NCBI GenBank assembly: GCA_035690725.1
Contig: DASSKF010000248.1
Coordinates: 1 to 5,271, forward strand
DNA length: 5,271 bases
Origin: DASSKF01 sp035690725
GTDB taxonomy: Bacteria; Actinomycetota; Actinomycetes; Actinomycetales; Dermatophilaceae
Direction of reading: 5' to 3'
The position numbers were made by a program, and so were the translations under genes. Below the pieces are notes generated by a model. The model was not told where the DNA came from, searched no databases, and saw only the letters and a list, made by a program, of their open reading frames with translations. Shown one piece after another: positions 1 through 5,184 of this stretch (within the stretch, counting starts at the first letter, position 1; each line of letters opens with the position of its first letter).

Positions 1-660
1 GTCGAACTCCAGGTCGACCACGCCGACGACCCCCAGGGCGCTCGCCCCGGCCAGGGCGTCGGCATACCCCTCGTCCGCGGCGGGTGCCGCACCGGGCAGC
101 TCGTCGAGCCGGTCGAAGGCGGCGAACCACTCGTTCTCGTCGAGGGCGAACTCGTGGTGCCCCAGGCCGAGGAGCTCGAGCGCCCGGGAGTTCAGCCACC
201 CGCTGTGGCCGTCGCCGGAGACGGCCACCACCGGGTGGTCGCGGCTCACCGCGTCGAGCACCGCCACGGTGGGCCGCTCGTCCCAGGCGGCTGCGCGGAA
301 GCCCCAGCCGTGCACCAGCCGACCTCGTGACTCCCGGGGCAGCGCGGCGATGTGCGCGCCGACGCGCCGGGCGACCTCGCCGGGCCCGTCGGTCCCCGAC
401 AGGTCCACCCGCTGCAGCGTCCGCGCCCACTGGGTCAGGTGGACGTGCTGGTCCCACAGCCCGGGGACGAGGAAGCGGCCGTCCAGGTCGAGCACGCCGC
501 CGCCCGGTGGTGCGGGCAGGTCCGGTGCGACCTCGACCACCCGGCCGCCCCGCACGAGGACGTCGACCGGGCCGCCGGTGGCCCGGCCCGGAACGCCGAC
601 GGGGACCAGGCGGGCGCCCCGCAGCAGTCGGGTCGAGGGCGTGTCGGTGTCGGAGGTCAC
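1..660 (-). CDS. YtcJ-like amidohydrolase, N-terminal 220 residues (C-terminus outside window)
   Basis: The product is a metal-dependent hydrolase of the amidohydrolase superfamily, YtcJ-like group. These enzymes hydrolyse C-N bonds, but the substrate cannot be told from the sequence. The start of the protein forms the small beta-sandwich typical of the family (LLRGARLV, then VDVLVRGGRVVEV, then VLDLDGRFLVPGL). It runs into the metal-binding HxH motif in WDQHVHL, with H72 and H74. A second family hallmark, SGDGHSGWLNSRAL, follows near residues 134-147. The GTG at 660 is chosen because AGGG lies 7 nt upstream and the beta-strand pattern begins directly after it; the next GTG upstream, at 668, is out of frame and soon stops. 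The remaining metal ligands (later His and Asp) would lie beyond the window edge. The gene follows the katA operon on the same strand but is separated from it by a strong hairpin, so it is probably transcribed independently. Family is confident; substrate unknown. Confidence 0.88.
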   Translation of the reverse strand, partial: MTSDTDTPSTRLLRGARLVPVGVPGRATGGPVDVLVRGGRVVEVAPDLPAPPGGGVLDLDGRFLVPGLWDQHVHLTQWARTLQRVDLSGTDGPGEVARRVGAHIAALPRESRGRLVHGWGFRAAAWDERPTVAVLDAVSRDHPVVAVSGDGHSGWLNSRALELLGLGHHEFALDENEWFAAFDRLDELPGAAPAADEGYADALAGASALGVVGVVDLEFD

Positions 661-700
661 CGGCTCACCCTGCCACGCGCACGTGTCCCGACCCCGGACA

Positions 701-741
701 CAGGTGTGCCGTGCCCCGGAGGACGAGGCACGGCACACCTG
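701..741 (-). terminator. Strong hairpin terminator after katA, without a U-tract
   Basis: Positions 701-715 (CAGGTGTGCCGTGCC) and 727-741 are a perfect 15-bp inverted repeat. Inside them is one C/A mismatch, two more pairs (717-718 with 724-725) and a 5-nt loop. It lies 42 nt past the katA stop codon and before the next minus-strand gene, the usual place for a terminator. A smaller repeat (TGTCC at 684-688, GGACA at 696-700) follows immediately on the minus strand. Neither side has a T-run, so if it terminates it is of the U-less type often proposed for actinobacteria. It could instead protect the 3' end of the mRNA. The stem has no wobble pairs, so strand is inferred from context only. Confidence 0.7.
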
Positions 742-783
742 CTCGTGGGGGAGGGCGGCGGTCAGCCGGCCCCCGGGCGGGTG

Positions 784-2292
784 TCAGCTCTCGCCCATGC
801 CCGCGGCCGGCTCGGTGACGGCCTGGTCGCCACTCACCTTGGCCTCGATCTGCTTGCCCACCTCGGCGTCGATGTTCTTCCAGTACTCCAGGGCACGCTG
901 GAGCACCTCGTCGCGGACACCGCCGAGCAGCGAGCCGCTGACCTGGGCGACCAGCCGCTGGCGCTGGGCGTCGTCCATGACCTCGCGCACGAGCGTGCCC
1001 GGCTGCCCGAAGTCGTCGTCCTCGGCGTGCAGCTGGTAGGCGCTGCGGACCATGTCCCCGTCGGACTCCCAGCTGGTGTCCATGGTCCCGGTCTCGTCGG
1101 CCCAGCTGCGCCCGAAGCTGTTCGGGGCGTAGACGGGCGCGTCGCCGCGGTGCTCGTAGGCCATCTGGCCGTCGAACATGTAGGTGTTGACGTCGATGCC
1201 GTGCCGCGGCTGGTTCACGGGCAGCTGGTGGAAGTTCGTGCCGATGCGGTTGCGCTGGGCGTCGTTGTAGGCGAACGCGCGGCCCAGCAGCATCTTGTCG
1301 GGGGACAGGCCGATGCCCGGGACCACGTTGCCCGGGGAGAACGCCGCCTGCTCGATCTCGGCGAAGAAGTTCTCCGGGTTCTTGTTCAGCGTCATCCGGC
1401 CGACCTTGATGAGCGGGTAGTCCTGGTGCGGCCACACCTTGGTCAGGTCGAACGGGTTGAAGCGGTAGTCCTTGGCGTCCTCGTAGGGCATCACCTGCAC
1501 GTAGAGCGTCCAGCTCGGGTGGTCACCCTGGGCGATCGACCGGAACAGGTCGCGGCGGTGGAAGTCCGCGTCCTCGCCGGCCATGGCCGCGGCCTCCTCG
1601 TTGGAGAAGAACTCCATGCCCTGGTCGGTCTTGAAGTGGTACTTCACCCAGAACTTCTCGCCGCCCTCGTTGACCCACATGAAGGTGTGCGAGCCGTAGC
1701 CCTCCATGTGCCGCCAGGTGCGCGGCAGGCCGCGGTCGCCCATGACGTAGGTGACCTGGTGGGCCGACTCCGGGTTCAGCGTCCAGAAGTCCCACTGCAT
1801 GTTGTTGTCGCGCAGGCCCGAGTCGGGCAACCGCTTCTGGCTGCGGATGAAGTGCGGGAACTTCATCGGGTCGCGCAGGAAGAAGATCGGCGTGTTGTTG
1901 CCGACGAGGTCGTAGTTGCCCTCGGACGTGTAGAACTTCATCGAGAAGCCGCGCACGTCGCGCCAGGTGTCGGGGCTGCCCATCTCGCCGGCCACGGTGG
2001 AGAAGCGGATGAGCATGTCGGTGCTCGTGCCCTTCTGGAACATCGCCGCCTTGGTGTACTGCGACAGGTCCTCGGTCACCTCGAGCACGCCGAAGGCGCC
2101 GGAGCCCTTGGCGTGCGGCTGGCGCTCGGGCACCTTCTCCCGGTTGAAGTGCGCCATCTGCTCCAGGAAGTGCACGTCGTGGAGCAGGATCGGCCCGTTC
2201 GAGCCGACCGACAGCGAGTTGCGGTCGCTGGGAGCGGGCGAGCCGGCGCCCGTGGTGGAACCCGTTGCGTGGGCCTTCGTCTGCTGCGTCAT
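784..2292 (-). CDS. katA: Monofunctional haem catalase, small-subunit clade-3 type
   Basis: Catalase converts two hydrogen peroxide to water and oxygen in the cytoplasm. The 502-residue length fits small-subunit catalases. The distal histidine is H60 in [14 protein letters not shown] and the distal asparagine is N133 in [12 protein letters not shown]. The proximal haem-ligand tyrosine is Y342 in [10 protein letters not shown], with R338 just before it. The spacing between these residues matches bovine catalase (75, 148, 358) to within one residue. The stretches [20 protein letters not shown] and FHQLPVNQP are also characteristic. No C-terminal flavodoxin-like domain of large catalases is present. 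The first 25 residues are Ser/Thr/Gly-rich and not conserved. The ATG at 2292 is chosen because GGAG lies upstream in GGAGAAGAGCAG; an in-frame ATG 53 codons further up would run back into furA and gives an Arg-rich stretch unlike any catalase. The gene follows furA by 74 nt with no obvious promoter between, so co-transcription and FurA control are likely. Confidence 0.97.
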   Translation of the reverse strand: MTQQTKAHATGSTTGAGSPAPSDRNSLSVGSNGPILLHDVHFLEQMAHFNREKVPERQPHAKGSGAFGVLEVTEDLSQYTKAAMFQKGTSTDMLIRFSTVAGEMGSPDTWRDVRGFSMKFYTSEGNYDLVGNNTPIFFLRDPMKFPHFIRSQKRLPDSGLRDNNMQWDFWTLNPESAHQVTYVMGDRGLPRTWRHMEGYGSHTFMWVNEGGEKFWVKYHFKTDQGMEFFSNEEAAAMAGEDADFHRRDLFRSIAQGDHPSWTLYVQVMPYEDAKDYRFNPFDLTKVWPHQDYPLIKVGRMTLNKNPENFFAEIEQAAFSPGNVVPGIGLSPDKMLLGRAFAYNDAQRNRIGTNFHQLPVNQPRHGIDVNTYMFDGQMAYEHRGDAPVYAPNSFGRSWADETGTMDTSWESDGDMVRSAYQLHAEDDDFGQPGTLVREVMDDAQRQRLVAQVSGSLLGGVRDEVLQRALEYWKNIDAEVGKQIEAKVSGDQAVTEPAAGMGES

Positions 2293-2354
2293 CTGCTCTT
2301 CTCCGATTCTTGTGGGCGAACAGTTGCGGTCGAACGATGGAAGTCGCCGGCCCG

Positions 2355-2370
2355 GCAGCCTTGCGGCTAC
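2355..2370 (-). promoter_or_regulatory. GNRA-loop hairpin at the furA stop codon, in the furA-katA junction
   Basis: On the minus strand GTAGCC and GGCTGC flank the tetraloop GCAA and form a 6-bp stem with one G.U pair. That wobble pair is only possible in minus-strand RNA, which is the furA-katA transcript. The left arm includes the TAG stop codon of furA. The palindrome GCCGGGCCGGC follows directly towards katA. No T-run follows, so it is not a convincing terminator. It might mark an RNA processing or stability site that sets the furA:katA ratio. The structure is short, so function is an inference. Confidence 0.4.
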
Positions 2371-2783
2371 TGGCAGTCGGGGCAGACTCCCCAATAGGTC
2401 ACCTCGGCCTCGTCGATGACGAACCCGTTGTCGTCGCTGGCCGCGAGGCACGGTGCTGCCCCGGTGGCGCAGTCCACGTCACGCATGGAGCCGCAGACGC
2501 GGCACACGACGTGGTGGTGGTTGTCGCCGACGCGCGCCTCGTAGCGGGCGGGGGAGCCCGCCGGCTCGATCCGGCGCACCAGGCCGACCCGGGTGAGGGC
2601 GGCCAGCACGTCGTACACCGCCTGCGTCGACACCGAGCCGAGCTCGCGGCGGACCGCGGTGGCGATGGTGTCGACGTCGGCGTGCGGGTGCGCGTCGACG
2701 GCCGAGAGGACGGCCACGCGAGGCGCGGTGACACGCAGCGCCACGCTGCGCAGCTGCTCCTCGGGTCGTACCGCCGTCTCCAC
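2367..2783 (-). CDS. furA: FurA/CatR-type Fur-family metalloregulator (peroxide or iron sensor)
   Basis: This 138-residue protein is a Fur-superfamily DNA-binding repressor. The N-terminal winged helix covers about residues 10-83, with the recognition region near [19 protein letters not shown]. The dimerisation half carries the metal sites: [10 protein letters not shown] (H89-H91, C94, C97), C105, and the final CPDC pair (C134, C137). C94/C97 with C134/C137 would form the structural zinc site. H34, in AHPHAD, aligns with the PerR sensing histidine H37. The position of PerR D85 appears to be E82 here, which is Fur-like. The text matches recalled mycobacterial FurA closely, for example [19 protein letters not shown] and EAEV.YWG.CPDC. 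The start is the GTG at 2783, because an in-frame stop lies just upstream. The gene sits directly before katA, so it probably represses itself and the catalase. Whether it senses peroxide or iron cannot be settled from sequence. Confidence 0.95.
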   Translation of the reverse strand: METAVRPEEQLRSVALRVTAPRVAVLSAVDAHPHADVDTIATAVRRELGSVSTQAVYDVLAALTRVGLVRRIEPAGSPARYEARVGDNHHHVVCRVCGSMRDVDCATGAAPCLAASDDNGFVIDEAEVTYWGVCPDCQ

Positions 2784-2803
2784 ACCCTCACCTCACCACG
2801 CAG

Positions 2804-2820
2804 TCTGGAACGAGTCAAGA
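2804..2820 (-). promoter_or_regulatory. Probable FurA operator overlapping the furA -35 element
   Basis: Read on the minus strand the site is TCTTGACTCGTTCCAGA, an imperfect dyad (TCT.GA facing TC.AGA around a central C). It is embedded in an unusually AT-rich patch for this DNA. TTGACT (2818 to 2813) is a good -35 hexamer. It resembles the AT-rich operator known upstream of mycobacterial furA and streptomycete furS/catR genes, as I recall it. A -10 at 17-nt spacing would be TGAGGT (2795 to 2790), which is poor, and would place the transcript start almost at the GTG codon. A bound repressor here would block RNA polymerase directly. Confidence 0.6.
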
Positions 2821-2871
2821 AAAGAGGATGGGCCGTCTCGGTCCGGAGACAGCGCAGGCCGCGGGTCGGCA

Positions 2872-2877
2872 TACCCT
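2872..2877 (+). promoter_or_regulatory. -10 element for a leaderless DUF1697 transcript
   Basis: TACCCT fits the TANNNT -10 consensus and sits exactly 7 nt before the ATG at 2885. That is the usual spacing between a -10 element and its transcription start. No Shine-Dalgarno sequence lies before this ATG. Together these suggest that the mRNA begins at or next to the start codon. The -35 side (around GACAGC, 2848-2853) is weak. Confidence 0.45.
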
Positions 2878-2884
2878 GCCGTCC

Positions 2885-3442
2885 ATGACGGGGAAGCGGC
2901 AGGCCGGAAACACGCAGCGGCGCTGGGCGGCCATGCTCCGGGGCGTCAACGTCGGCGGCCGGCACCGGGTGCCGATGGCCGAGCTGCGCGAGCTGGCGGC
3001 GGGCCTCGGTCACGCGGACGTGGCGACGCACCTCAACTCCGGGAACCTGCTCCTCACCAGCGACCGCGGCGAGGACGAGCTGGCGCGCGAGCTGGAGGCC
3101 GCACTCGCGGACCGCTTCGGCTTCGACGTGGACGTGGTGGTCCGCTCCGGTCAGGAGCTGGCCGAGGCGGTGGCTGCCAACCCCTTCCCGGAGGGCGACC
3201 CCAAGCAGGTCCAGGTCGTCTTCCTCTCCGGCCGCGTGGTGCCCGGTGCCGCCGCGCGTGTGGCGGAGCTCGCCACGGCGGCCGAGCGGTTCCAGCTGGC
3301 GCCGCGGCACGCCTACATCGACTTCGCCGGCGGCCTGGCGCGCAGCAGGCTGGCCGCCGCGCTGGACCGTGCCCTCGGAGTGCCGGCGACGTCCCGCAAC
3401 GTCCGCACCGTGGCGGCGCTCGCCGAGAAGGCCGGCTCCTAG
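2885..3442 (+). CDS. DUF1697 family protein, function unknown
   Basis: The 185-residue product has the hallmarks of DUF1697 (YPPCP-like domain, COG3797): [20 protein letters not shown] near residues 14-33, then a helix and [10 protein letters not shown] near residues 51-60. A central [18 protein letters not shown] block and the C-terminal [10 protein letters not shown] segment follow. Length matches the family, usually about 180 residues. No catalytic or metal-binding residues are apparent and there is no signal peptide or membrane segment, so it should be cytoplasmic. The family has structures but no agreed biochemical role. The start at 2885 is preferred over an in-frame ATG at 2828: the extra 19 residues are not family-like, the AGAGG before 2828 abuts that ATG with no spacing, and a TANNNT element sits 7 nt before 2885. 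The gene is divergent from furA across about 100 bp and convergent with the DUF1844 gene, with overlapping stops. Confidence 0.92.
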   Translation: MTGKRQAGNTQRRWAAMLRGVNVGGRHRVPMAELRELAAGLGHADVATHLNSGNLLLTSDRGEDELARELEAALADRFGFDVDVVVRSGQELAEAVAANPFPEGDPKQVQVVFLSGRVVPGAAARVAELATAAERFQLAPRHAYIDFAGGLARSRLAAALDRALGVPATSRNVRTVAALAEKAGS

Positions 3443-3840
3443 ACCACCGAGCCGGTGAACCGTTCGCCCGGTCCCTGGCCCGGGGCGTCGGGCACGGGGG
3501 AGGCCTCGCGGAAGGCCAGCTGCAGGGACTTCAGCCCGTCGCGCAGCGGCGCGGCGTGCTGGCTGCCGATGTCGGGGGCGGAGGCGGTGACCAGCCCGGC
3601 CAGGGCCGTGATCAGCCGTCGCGCCTCGTCGAGGTCCGCCTCGTCCGTGGCGGCCGGCCCCTCGCCCAGCCCGCACTTCACCGCGGCCGCCGACATCAGG
3701 TGCACCGCCGCCGTGGTGATGATCTCGACCGCCGGGACCTCGGCGATGTCCCGGGTCAGGTCGTGGGTCAGCTCGTCGGGGAGCCCCTCGACCGGGGTGG
3801 TGGTCGGCTCCTCGCCGGGATTGGGTGTCTGCGCGCTCAC
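3439..3840 (-). CDS. DUF1844 family protein, upstream divergent neighbour of infC
   Basis: The 133-residue product belongs to DUF1844, a small helical family of unknown function commonly found beside infC in actinobacteria. The conserved core runs from about residue 31 to 112: [20 protein letters not shown], then AAAVKCGLG, an acidic linker, [21 protein letters not shown] and [20 protein letters not shown]. The ends are Pro/Thr-rich and probably disordered. The first core helix is hydrophobic but interrupted by polar residues, so a membrane segment is not convincing. The GTG at 3840 is chosen because it gives the usual short N-terminus before the core and has AAGG 8 nt upstream; the open frame continues upward to 3957 through sequence that looks non-coding. 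It is divergent from infC across 267 nt. Its stop shares a CTAG with the DUF1697 stop. A functional tie to translation is suggested only by the conserved neighbourhood. Confidence 0.9.
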   Translation of the reverse strand: MSAQTPNPGEEPTTTPVEGLPDELTHDLTRDIAEVPAVEIITTAAVHLMSAAAVKCGLGEGPAATDEADLDEARRLITALAGLVTASAPDIGSQHAAPLRDGLKSLQLAFREASPVPDAPGQGPGERFTGSVV

Positions 3841-3842
3841 GC

Positions 3843-3851
3843 TGGTAGCCT
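3843..3851 (+). promoter_or_regulatory. Candidate extended -10 promoter for infC-rpmI-rplT
   Basis: TGGTAGCCT fits the extended -10 pattern TGNTANNNT. A -35-like TTGGGT (3821-3826) lies upstream with a longish 19-nt spacer. Use of this site would start the transcript near 3858 and give infC a leader of about 250 nt containing both hairpins described below. The site is just upstream of the DUF1844 start, so the two genes would have back-to-back expression signals. No better TANNNT element was found between here and 4000, but the call remains tentative. Confidence 0.3.
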
Positions 3852-3962
3852 TGCAGACCAGACCGGTCGTGCGGCGCCCGCCCCGAGGCGGGGTCCTTCG
3901 GAAACATCGCGAGGGACCGTGGTGTTGTACGACGTGCAAGAGGAGCCAGGCTTCCACCCGCG

Positions 3963-4014
3963 CCGACCACGAGGTCGCCGGGTCACCGGTCCGCGGCGGA
4001 GACGTCGTGGTCGG
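3963..4014 (+). promoter_or_regulatory. Long stem-loop in the infC leader (first of two)
   Basis: CCGACCACGA (3963-3972) and TCGTGGTCGG (4005-4014) form a perfect 10-bp stem. It continues inward as GTC/GAC (3974-3976 with 4001-4003) after a G/G mismatch. A G/A mismatch then leads to CCG/CGG (3978-3980 with 3997-3999), leaving a 16-nt loop. No T-run follows. It ends 6 nt before the terminator-like hairpin, so the two would stack in tandem in the nascent leader RNA. The long irregular stem could be a protein-binding site; in other bacteria L20 binds structured leader RNA of this operon. That role is inferred here. Confidence 0.55.
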
Positions 4015-4020
4015 GTCCTC

Positions 4021-4060
4021 GGCTTCTCGTGCACCACAGGTGGCGGGAAGCCTTTCTCGT
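4021..4060 (+). terminator. Terminator-like hairpin (putative attenuator) upstream of infC
   Basis: GGCTTCTCGT (4021-4030) pairs with 4043-4052. After a single bulged G (4031), CACC (4032-4035) pairs with GGTG (4039-4042) around a 3-nt ACA loop, giving 14 pairs in all. The stem is followed at once by TTTCTCGTCT. Two of the pairs are U.G, which exist only in plus-strand RNA, so the structure belongs to the infC transcript and not to the DUF1844 strand. It ends about 40 nt before the infC ribosome-binding site. This is the layout of an intrinsic terminator used as an attenuator, as in the Bacillus infC operon. The T-run is short and interrupted, so termination efficiency is uncertain. Confidence 0.55.
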
Positions 4061-4107
4061 CTCCGGCGTGGTCACTGGGTCACATCGCCACGGAGAAGGA
4101 GCAGCAC

Positions 4108-4734
4108 ATCAGCGATCCTCGCATCAACGACCGCATCCGGGTCCCGGAAGTGCGGTTGGTCGGACCCAACGGTGAGCAGGTGGGCATCGTGCGCGTCGAG
4201 GACGCGTTGCGGCTGGCCGCCGAGGCCGATCTCGACCTCGTCGAGGTGGCCCCGACCGCTCGCCCACCGGTCGCCAAGCTCATGGATTTCGGCAAGTTCA
4301 AGTACGAAGCCGCCATGAAGGCCCGCGAGGCCAGGCGCAACCAGGTCAACACGATCATCAAGGAGATCAAGCTCCGCCCGAAGATCGACCCGCACGACTA
4401 CGGCACCAAGAAGGGCCACGTCGAGCGGTTCCTCAAGGCCGGGGACAAGGTCAAGGTGACGATCATGTTCCGGGGGCGCGAGCAGTCACGGCCGGAGCTC
4501 GGCTTCCGGCTCCTGCAGCGGCTGGCCGACGACGTGTCCGAGCTGGGCGTCGTCGAGAGCGCGCCGAAGCAGGACGGCCGCAACATGGTCATGGTCTTCG
4601 CGCCGACGAAGAAGAAGTCCGAGGCCCGCGCCGAGCGTCGGCGCGACCGTGAGCGCGGCAAGGGCGACACGGGCGACACGGGCGCGGAGACGACGTCGGC
4701 GGCGTCGGCGGCGTCCGGAGCCGGCGAGCAGTAG
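4108..4734 (+). CDS. infC: Translation initiation factor IF-3, with an ATC start codon
   Basis: IF-3 binds the 30S subunit, keeps it from joining 50S too early and proofreads the start codon and initiator tRNA. The 208-residue product shows the N-domain (about residues 2-75: [20 protein letters not shown], then LDLVEVAP, then the signature [11 protein letters not shown] at 57-67). A basic linker and the C-domain follow (from about residue 82: [50 protein letters not shown]). The last 35 or so residues are a charged, then Ala/Ser/Thr-rich tail, probably disordered. The start is the ATC at 4108: AAGGAG (4096-4101) lies 6 nt before it, the conserved SDPRIND follows at once, and no in-frame ATG, GTG or TTG is close. 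A rare start codon lets IF-3 limit its own translation, as with AUU in E. coli. It is the first gene of infC-rpmI-rplT. Confidence 0.96.
   Translation: MSDPRINDRIRVPEVRLVGPNGEQVGIVRVEDALRLAAEADLDLVEVAPTARPPVAKLMDFGKFKYEAAMKAREARRNQVNTIIKEIKLRPKIDPHDYGTKKGHVERFLKAGDKVKVTIMFRGREQSRPELGFRLLQRLADDVSELGVVESAPKQDGRNMVMVFAPTKKKSEARAERRRDRERGKGDTGDTGAETTSAASAASGAGEQ
4663..4712 (+). repeat. Two 9-bp tandem duplications in the 3' end of infC
   Basis: GGCGACACG occurs twice in direct tandem (4663-4680). Then GTCGGCGGC occurs twice (4695-4712), and both are followed by a partial third unit. Each unit is 9 bp, so reading frame is kept. They encode the GDTGDTG and SAASAAS stretches of the IF-3 tail. This fits slippage growth of a tolerant, disordered C-terminus. 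Confidence 0.7.
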
Positions 4735-4750
4735 ACCCGCGGCGGACGGA

Positions 4751-4770
4751 GGCGCACCGAGCGGTGCGCC
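4751..4770 (+). promoter_or_regulatory. Perfect 8-bp hairpin between infC and rpmI
   Basis: GGCGCACC (4751-4758) and GGTGCGCC (4763-4770) pair perfectly around the tetraloop GAGC, 16 nt after the infC stop. No T-run follows, so full termination is unlikely within this operon. The 128-nt gap is long for a ribosomal operon and otherwise shows only the rpmI ribosome-binding site. Possible roles are RNA processing, partial attenuation, or part of an L20-responsive operator; none can be proved from sequence. Confidence 0.5.
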
Positions 4771-4862
4771 CCACGGCCGCTGCCGACTGCCCGGCCGCAC
4801 CCGGCGGGGCAGCACCAGACAGCACGACGAGACACACTCGAGCACGACAAGGAGATCGGCCC

Positions 4863-5057
4863 ATGCCGAAGCAGAAGACCCACAGCGGCGCGAAGAAGCG
4901 CTTCCGGATCACCGGCACGGGCAAGGTCATGCGCCAGCGCGCCCGCCACGTCCACAAGTTCGAGGAGCGCAGCTCGCGCCAGGCGCGCCGCCTCGTCAAC
5001 GACGTCGTCATCAACAAGGCCGACAGCCAGAAGGTCAAGCGCCTCCTCGGCCGCTGA
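4863..5057 (+). CDS. rpmI: Ribosomal protein bL35
   Basis: The 64-residue product is the large-subunit protein bL35, of normal length. It begins MPKQKTHSGAKKRFRITGTG, the conserved L35 start. The rest is strongly basic with Arg/Lys runs and ends KRLLGR, as expected for a small rRNA-binding protein. The start is certain: ATG at 4863 has AAGGAG (4849-4854) 8 nt upstream. The gene lies between infC and rplT on the same strand, the order seen in most bacteria. In well-studied bacteria it is co-regulated with rplT by L20. Confidence 0.97.
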   Translation: MPKQKTHSGAKKRFRITGTGKVMRQRARHVHKFEERSSRQARRLVNDVVINKADSQKVKRLLGR

Positions 5058-5104
5058 GGTCGGCACCGCACCTCCACCACCCCGTCCCCGGACCCCGCCG
5101 GCCG

Positions 5105-5161
5105 GCGCGAGCCGTCACCTCGCGCGGCGCCCACGGCGCGGTCCCGCTGCCGCCGGGCAGC
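5105..5161 (+). promoter_or_regulatory. Two hairpins between rpmI and rplT
   Basis: GCGCGAG (5105-5111) and CTCGCGC (5119-5125) form a perfect 7-bp stem with a 7-nt loop. GCTGCC (5146-5151) and GGCAGC (5156-5161) form a perfect 6-bp stem around GCCG. The second ends 10 nt before the rplT Shine-Dalgarno. Neither has a T-run. GC-rich DNA yields such stems by chance fairly often, so a regulatory role in rplT translation is only a possibility. Confidence 0.35.
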
Positions 5162-5184
5162 ACTGAGCAGCAAGGAGTTCTCAC

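Noticed and set aside
352..2397. A plus-strand open frame of 681 codons opposite katA
   Set aside because: It is antisense to a clear catalase, rich in Val/His/Leu/Arg repeats from codon complementarity in GC-rich DNA, and has no recognisable domain or ribosome-binding site.
2293..2451. N-terminal extension of the catalase by 53 residues to an ATG at 2451
   Set aside because: It would overlap furA, is Arg-rich and not catalase-like, and the ATG at 2292 has its own Shine-Dalgarno sequence.
3877..3892. CCCGCC/GGCGGG inverted repeat between DUF1844 and infC as a terminator
   Set aside because: The stem is only 6 bp of pure G/C, lies between divergent genes where no terminator is needed, and such repeats are common by chance at this GC content.
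2399..3970. A minus-strand open frame of 523 codons across DUF1844, DUF1697 and furA
   Set aside because: It is a shadow frame of three recognisable genes, with no domain and extreme Arg/Ala composition.
3919..4107. An extended IF-3 starting at an in-frame GTG at 3919
   Set aside because: The extra 63 residues are Arg/Pro-rich, unlike any IF-3, and cover the leader hairpins. The ATC at 4108 has an ideal Shine-Dalgarno and begins the conserved sequence.
2593..4107. The long plus-strand open frame continuing upstream of infC
   Set aside because: It crosses the furA, DUF1697 and DUF1844 genes in wrong frames or strands; only the part from 4108 is real coding sequence.
3841..4107. A leader peptide for translation-coupled attenuation upstream of infC
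   Set aside because: No plus-strand ATG with a ribosome-binding site and a short closed frame was found; the GTG-started frame at 3919 runs straight into infC without a stop.
4398..5066. Minus-strand open frames opposite infC and rpmI
   Set aside because: They are antisense to highly conserved translation genes and contain no recognisable motif.
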